Source: Bacteroidia bacterium
Lineage (GTDB): Bacteria > Bacteroidota > Bacteroidia > B-17B0 > Aurantibacillaceae
Assembly (NCBI GenBank): GCA_020846025.1
Contig: JADLER010000088.1
Span: 1-37,622, forward strand
Direction: 5' to 3'
Length of the DNA: 37,622 nt
Shown here: piece after piece, positions 33,650 through 37,622 of the stretch
Numbering within the stretch: position 1 is the first letter of the stretch
How the letters are laid out: each line of letters starts with the position of its first letter
Translations under genes and position numbers: made by a program
The notes under the pieces: model-generated
What the model saw: only the letters and a program-made list of their open reading frames with translations
The model's database searches: none
What the model was told of the DNA's origin: nothing

Positions 33650-35746
33650 TTAAAGTTTAAAACCAATAACACATACATCATCTACTTGCTCTAGCTTGCC
33701 TTTCCAGTTATCAAATGATTGTTCGATGATTGTCCTTTGGGTGCCAATAGATTCTGTATATGAACTTAATAAGATTTGTTCTAATTGTTTGTATTTATAT
33801 TTTTTCCCATCTGGTCCTCCAAATTGATCTGCAAAACCATCAGTAAAGAGGTAAAAACAAGTGCCAAATTCATATTTTACTCTGTGTGTTGTAAACGGTT
33901 TAGGATAATCAACTTTTCCAATTGCTTGCTTATCTGGTTTTATTTTTATTAACTCATTGTTATAAATATACCATAATGGATTATTGGCGCCACTCCAATT
34001 AATTTCGGTATGTATTTCTCCTGTTTCTGGATAAATAGTTTTTTTAATATGAATAAGTGAGATATCCATACCGTCTTTTACATCGGCATCACTCTTCTCA
34101 AAAGTTTCTATTACAAGCTCTCTTGTTTTGTTTAAAATTTCTCCTGGCATTTGCAATTCAAATTCCTTTACCGAACGAAATAAAGCATTAGAACACACAA
34201 TTGATACAAGAGCGCCTGGTACACCATGTCCTGTACTATCCGCAGCTGCTATATAGTAATGTGTTGTATTATCCAGAACAAATGAATAAGACCAATAAAA
34301 ATCGCCTGCTACAATATCTTTAGGTTTGTAGAGTATAAAATTTTGAGGTAAGTGTTTATCAATAAATTTTTTGGGAGGTAATATAGCTTCTTGTAAACGC
34401 TTAGCGTATGTAATAGAATCAAGAATTTCTTTTTGTTTTTCTTCAAGGGTTAATTTTTGTTCATTAATTTGTTGTGTTCTTACTCTTACTTTTTCTTCTA
34501 ATTCTTGATTGGTGATGTTCTGTAGTTTCTGAATTTCTTCTAGGTTTTCAATAATTTTTTGCTGAGCTAGTTCACTCGCTGCTTTAAAACGGTTGTATTT
34601 ATCAGCTAAACCCAGAGATAATAAAATCATTTCAATACCTGATCCAAAATGCATAATATATTCAGTAAATGAATTTGAGGGTAACATACCTAAATCTTTT
34701 AAAACATAAATAATTACACTTGTAAGAACAAAGGTGTAAGCAATCGAATAAAATTTTGCCGATTTATTTCCTCTTATCCAGGATGTTACACCTACTATAA
34801 TACCGATGAGAGATACTAATGCGGCAAAAATTGAGCAAACAATATCATGGAATATAATATCTGGGTAAATGAACAATAGAATAATAAAAACATATACTGG
34901 AATATTAGAAATTAATATTAATTTGTAACCAAACGACCAAGTGCGTTTTAACTCTAAAAATGAAATTGCAAACCAAGTTCCGAAAATTGTGGAAGCATAA
35001 ATCCAAAAGTATAAAGCAAGATTATTAAGCTGAGGAAAATTAGGAAACATGTATTTAAACATGTAACCATCAAAATTAAACAAACTCATTCCGTAACAAA
35101 ACAGAAATGTGATGTAGAATAAGTAAGACTTATCTTTTAACCGTGTATATAAAAACAAATTAAATAAAAAGATAAAAAGCAAAGCGCCATAATACAAACC
35201 TGTTCCCCACGACAATTCAGTAAATGTTTTGATTAATGCCGACTCGCTGTATAGTTTAACAGGCGCTAATAAACTAATTTCGCATTTTATTTTTAAATAC
35301 ACATCTACTACTTTATTAGCGTTAGGTGGTAGCTTAACTAAAAAATCAGGCAAATTGTAGTTTCGAGTTTTAAAAGTATAATGATCACCAAAAACATGTT
35401 TTTCAATCACATGATTGTCCTGTACAAAAAACACTTCAATGGAATCAATTAATGGATTTTCAAAATGCAGGTAGTAATTTTCTTCTGTGTTTTCATTATA
35501 ATAAGAAAACGCAAACCAATGAGGCAACTTAGTGTAAGTGAGATTTACAGCAGACACAGTAAACTTCTCAAAATTTAAAAGCTGAATGTCTTTTATCGTT
35601 TTAGTTTCGGTAGAATCACAATGATGAGATAATTTTATTTCTTGTATTGGTTTTTGTCTTTGTAGCAAATAAATGTTATGTGCATACGAACCAATGGAGT
35701 GTCCCGCGACAAAAAGTATGAGCCAATATTTAATAGTACCAAGCAT
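33650..35746 (-). CDS. 7TM-DISM sensor with SpoIIE/PP2C-type serine phosphatase
   Basis: This 698-aa protein has a likely signal sequence, an extracytoplasmic 7TMR-DISMED2-like beta domain (~55-165), about seven transmembrane helices (~184-380), a coiled coil (~388-445) and a SpoIIE-type PP2C domain (~450-698). Metal-binding acids are visible: D482 (VAGDFYW), D503 (AADSTGHGVPGA), D636 (LFTDGFAD) and D689/D690 (QVDDVCVIGF). Such proteins sense an external ligand and dephosphorylate an anti-sigma-antagonist or similar Ser/Thr-phosphorylated partner; neither ligand nor partner is identified here. It is transcribed divergently from glnN and followed by lnt. Confidence 0.9.
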   Translation of the reverse strand: MLGTIKYWLILFVAGHSIGSYAHNIYLLQRQKPIQEIKLSHHCDSTETKTIKDIQLLNFEKFTVSAVNLTYTKLPHWFAFSYYNENTEENYYLHFENPLIDSIEVFFVQDNHVIEKHVFGDHYTFKTRNYNLPDFLVKLPPNANKVVDVYLKIKCEISLLAPVKLYSESALIKTFTELSWGTGLYYGALLFIFLFNLFLYTRLKDKSYLFYITFLFCYGMSLFNFDGYMFKYMFPNFPQLNNLALYFWIYASTIFGTWFAISFLELKRTWSFGYKLILISNIPVYVFIILLFIYPDIIFHDIVCSIFAALVSLIGIIVGVTSWIRGNKSAKFYSIAYTFVLTSVIIYVLKDLGMLPSNSFTEYIMHFGSGIEMILLSLGLADKYNRFKAASELAQQKIIENLEEIQKLQNITNQELEEKVRVRTQQINEQKLTLEEKQKEILDSITYAKRLQEAILPPKKFIDKHLPQNFILYKPKDIVAGDFYWSYSFVLDNTTHYYIAAADSTGHGVPGALVSIVCSNALFRSVKEFELQMPGEILNKTRELVIETFEKSDADVKDGMDISLIHIKKTIYPETGEIHTEINWSGANNPLWYIYNNELIKIKPDKQAIGKVDYPKPFTTHRVKYEFGTCFYLFTDGFADQFGGPDGKKYKYKQLEQILLSSYTESIGTQRTIIEQSFDNWKGKLEQVDDVCVIGFKL

Positions 35747-35819
35747 TTTCGCCCTTAATATACAACAATTTAAGGATACAGATATTGAGAATTGCCATTT
35801 ATCATCTTTTTATGAAGTA

Positions 35820-35935
35820 GGGGGGATTTTTTGAACTTAGATAATATTTTTTAATAAAAGTGATTTTTAAATAAACACCCCCCTGTTTTTTCACCAATTA
35901 TTCAAAAAAAGTGAACTTTTTTTATTGTATCCCCC
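35820..35935. repeat. Three C/G runs in the glnN upstream region
   Basis: In an otherwise AT-rich 249-bp gap, runs of G6 (35820-35825), C6 (35878-35883) and C5 (35931-35935) occur about 58 and 53 bp apart. Two of them share CCCCCTRTTTTTT, and the first reads TCCCCCCTA on the minus strand. The third lies inside the spacer of the predicted glnN promoter. Possible operator half-sites; no regulator is known to me for them. Confidence 0.4.
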
Positions 35936-35954
35936 TATTTTTTATATACATTTG
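35925..35954 (+). promoter_or_regulatory. Bacteroidota-type promoter for glnN
   Basis: TTG at 35925-35927, a 19-bp spacer and TACATTTG at 35947-35954 fit TTG-(19-20)-TAnnTTTG closely. The expected start near 35961 leaves a ~35-nt leader before the ATG at 35996. The spacer contains a C5 run. Confidence 0.7.
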
Positions 35955-35995
35955 TCAAAAAAATTACTTTTTTAAATTTTAAAATATAAAAAAAC

Positions 35996-37622
35996 ATGAA
36001 CACAAGACGAATTTTAGCAATGCAAGACGTTGTAAAACGCACACCAGTTGAGTTTTTAAAACCAAAAAACCAACAAGTATCACAATACTATGGTTCAAAA
36101 GTGTTTGGTATTGATGCTATGCGTGAATTTTTATCCGAAGAAGCCTTTAATAGTATTCAGCAATCTATGAACCAAGGCGTTACTGTAGATAGAAAAATTG
36201 CCGATCAAGTAGCGGCTTGTATGAAAGCCTGGGCGCAGAGTCATGGTGTTACTCATTTTACACATTGGTTTCAACCGCTATCTGGAGCCACTGCAGAGAA
36301 ACACGATGGATTTTTTGAACCAATAGAAGGCGGAAGAGCCATTGAGCGATTTAGTGGAAATGCCTTAGTGCAACAAGAGCCAGATGCTTCTTCTTTTCCA
36401 AATGGAGGTATTAGAAATACCTTTGAGGCAAGAGGATACACTGCTTGGGATCCTACTTCTCCAGCTTTTATCTGGGGTGAAACTTTATGTATTCCTACTA
36501 TTTTCATCTCTTATACTGGTGAGTCGCTTGATTTTAAAACGCCACTATTAAGATCGTTAAGTGCTTTAGATAAAGCTGCTACCGATGTTTGCCAAAGTTA
36601 TTTTGATAAAAATGTTACAAAAGTTATAGCTACACTTGGTTGGGAGCAAGAATACTTCTTAATTGATACTGCTTTACATAATATTCGTTACGATTTACAA
36701 CAAACAGGTCGCACCCTATTTGGTCATATTCCTGCCAAAGGCCAACAATTAGAAGATCATTATTGGGGATCGATTCCAGAGCGTGTGGCGGCATTCATGA
36801 AAGATTTTGAATACGAGTCACATTTATTAGGGATTCCTGTACGTACTCGTCATAACGAGGTGGCTCCTGCCCAGTTTGAATGTGCACCAATGTTTGAAGA
36901 GATGAATTTAGCGGTTGATCATAATTTATTACTCATGGATGTAATGGAAAAAGTTGCAATACGCCATAATTTTAGAGTGCTGTTTCATGAAAAACCTTAC
37001 GCACGTGTAAATGGTAGCGGAAAACATAATAACTGGAGTTTAGCAACTAATACAGGAAAAAATTTATTATCACCTGGTAAAACACCTAAAACAAATCTTC
37101 AATTTTTAGCTTTCTTTATTAATACAGTAAAGGCTGTGTACGAACATGGCGATTTATTAAGAGCATCTATTGCCTCTGCAAATAACGACCATCGTTTAGG
37201 AGCAAATGAAGCTCCTCCAGCTATAATGTCGGTATTCTTAGGAGAACAACTATCTAAGGTGTTGGATGATTTAGAAAAGTCAGTACACAGTGGCAAGATG
37301 AGTCCAGAGGAGAAAACAGCACTTAAATTAAACATTGGAAAAATTCCTGATATTTTATTAGATAACACGGATAGAAATAGAACTTCTCCTTTTGCCTTTA
37401 CTGGAAATAAATTTGAGTTTAGGGCAGTTGGTTCATCGGCAAATTGTGGTTGGCCAATGACGGTTTTAAATTCTATTATGGCCGAGCAATTAGTAGCTTT
37501 TAAAAAAGATGTGGATGCCTTAATTGAGAAGAATATTGATAAAGACGAGGCTATTTTCCAAATTTTGAAGAAATACATAATTGAAAGTAAAAAAATTCGT
37601 TTTGAAGGTAATGGTTATGGCG
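35996..37622 (+). CDS. glnN: Type III glutamine synthetase, N-terminal part (3' truncated by window)
   Basis: The frame from ATG 35996 stays open to the window end, giving 542 codons of an enzyme usually about 700-730 residues long. Signatures of the GSIII (GlnN) family are present: HWFQPLSGATAEKHDGF, SFPNGGIRNTFEARGYTAWD, the Glu-containing GWEQEYFL metal site, VRTRHNEVAPAQFE and NGSGKHNNWSL. It makes glutamine from glutamate, ammonia and ATP, the entry point of ammonium assimilation. The start fits: MNTRRILAMQDVV, 42 nt after the -7 element. It is divergent from the phosphatase gene. The rest of the C-terminal domain lies outside the window. Confidence 0.95.
   Translation, partial: MNTRRILAMQDVVKRTPVEFLKPKNQQVSQYYGSKVFGIDAMREFLSEEAFNSIQQSMNQGVTVDRKIADQVAACMKAWAQSHGVTHFTHWFQPLSGATAEKHDGFFEPIEGGRAIERFSGNALVQQEPDASSFPNGGIRNTFEARGYTAWDPTSPAFIWGETLCIPTIFISYTGESLDFKTPLLRSLSALDKAATDVCQSYFDKNVTKVIATLGWEQEYFLIDTALHNIRYDLQQTGRTLFGHIPAKGQQLEDHYWGSIPERVAAFMKDFEYESHLLGIPVRTRHNEVAPAQFECAPMFEEMNLAVDHNLLLMDVMEKVAIRHNFRVLFHEKPYARVNGSGKHNNWSLATNTGKNLLSPGKTPKTNLQFLAFFINTVKAVYEHGDLLRASIASANNDHRLGANEAPPAIMSVFLGEQLSKVLDDLEKSVHSGKMSPEEKTALKLNIGKIPDILLDNTDRNRTSPFAFTGNKFEFRAVGSSANCGWPMTVLNSIMAEQLVAFKKDVDALIEKNIDKDEAIFQILKKYIIESKKIRFEGNGYG

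Noticed and set aside
36271-37578. Minus-strand open frames opposite glnN
   Set aside because: They are antisense shadows of a long glutamine synthetase frame that runs off the window.

Overview
The window comes from a member of the Bacteroidota. The evidence is TonB-dependent-receptor and type IX secretion (T9SS) genes, Bacteroidota-type promoters (TTG, about 19-20 bp, TAnnTTTG), a fully split 14-gene nuo operon with a short NuoG, and a type III glutamine synthetase. Base composition is AT-rich except in one inserted gene. I cannot name a genus. I saw no rRNA, tRNA, CRISPR array or transposase, and no gene-free stretch exceeds 300 bp; the longest is 249 bp, upstream of glnN.

Layout. (1) 1-8394: an outer-membrane/secretion trio, made of a TonB-dependent receptor (5' end cut by the window), a 1476-aa secreted protein with a C-terminal sorting-like domain, and a PorV/PorQ-family protein. 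(2) 8389-11363: greA, a HIT protein and yidC, with a promoter and terminator-like hairpin before greA and a strong terminator after yidC. (3) 11476-31123: respiratory complex I, nuoABC-[insert 1]-nuoDEF-[insert 2]-nuoGHIJKLMN, all on the + strand. Insert 1 (13052-18669) holds two tandem paralogous small T9SS proteins and a large, much more GC-rich M6-like protease/beta-solenoid protein with a T9SS tail. Insert 2 (22030-22675) is a MNT/HEPN (MntA-HepT, type VII) toxin-antitoxin pair. (4) 31219-32043: a double-domain universal stress protein whose stop overlaps that of the convergent gene. (5) 35746-32040, minus strand: a 7TM-DISM/SpoIIE-type phosphatase followed by lnt. (6) 35996-end: glnN, cut by the window end, with a well-formed promoter and three C/G runs upstream.

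How it fits together. The nuo genes encode all fourteen subunits of a proton-pumping NADH:quinone oxidoreductase. YidC, encoded just upstream, is the general insertase for such membrane subunits. The most unusual feature is that two accessory modules sit inside the nuo gene string, on the coding strand and without obvious promoters of their own. Within insert 1 the genes are linked by exact 26-nt overlaps (using the second ATG at each junction): the codons for the last residues of one T9SS tail also carry the ATG and signal-peptide start of the next gene, and a 44-bp perfect direct repeat spans each junction. This looks like an expanding, translationally coupled array of surface proteins riding on a housekeeping operon. 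That interpretation is inference; the overlaps, repeats and positions are read directly from the sequence.
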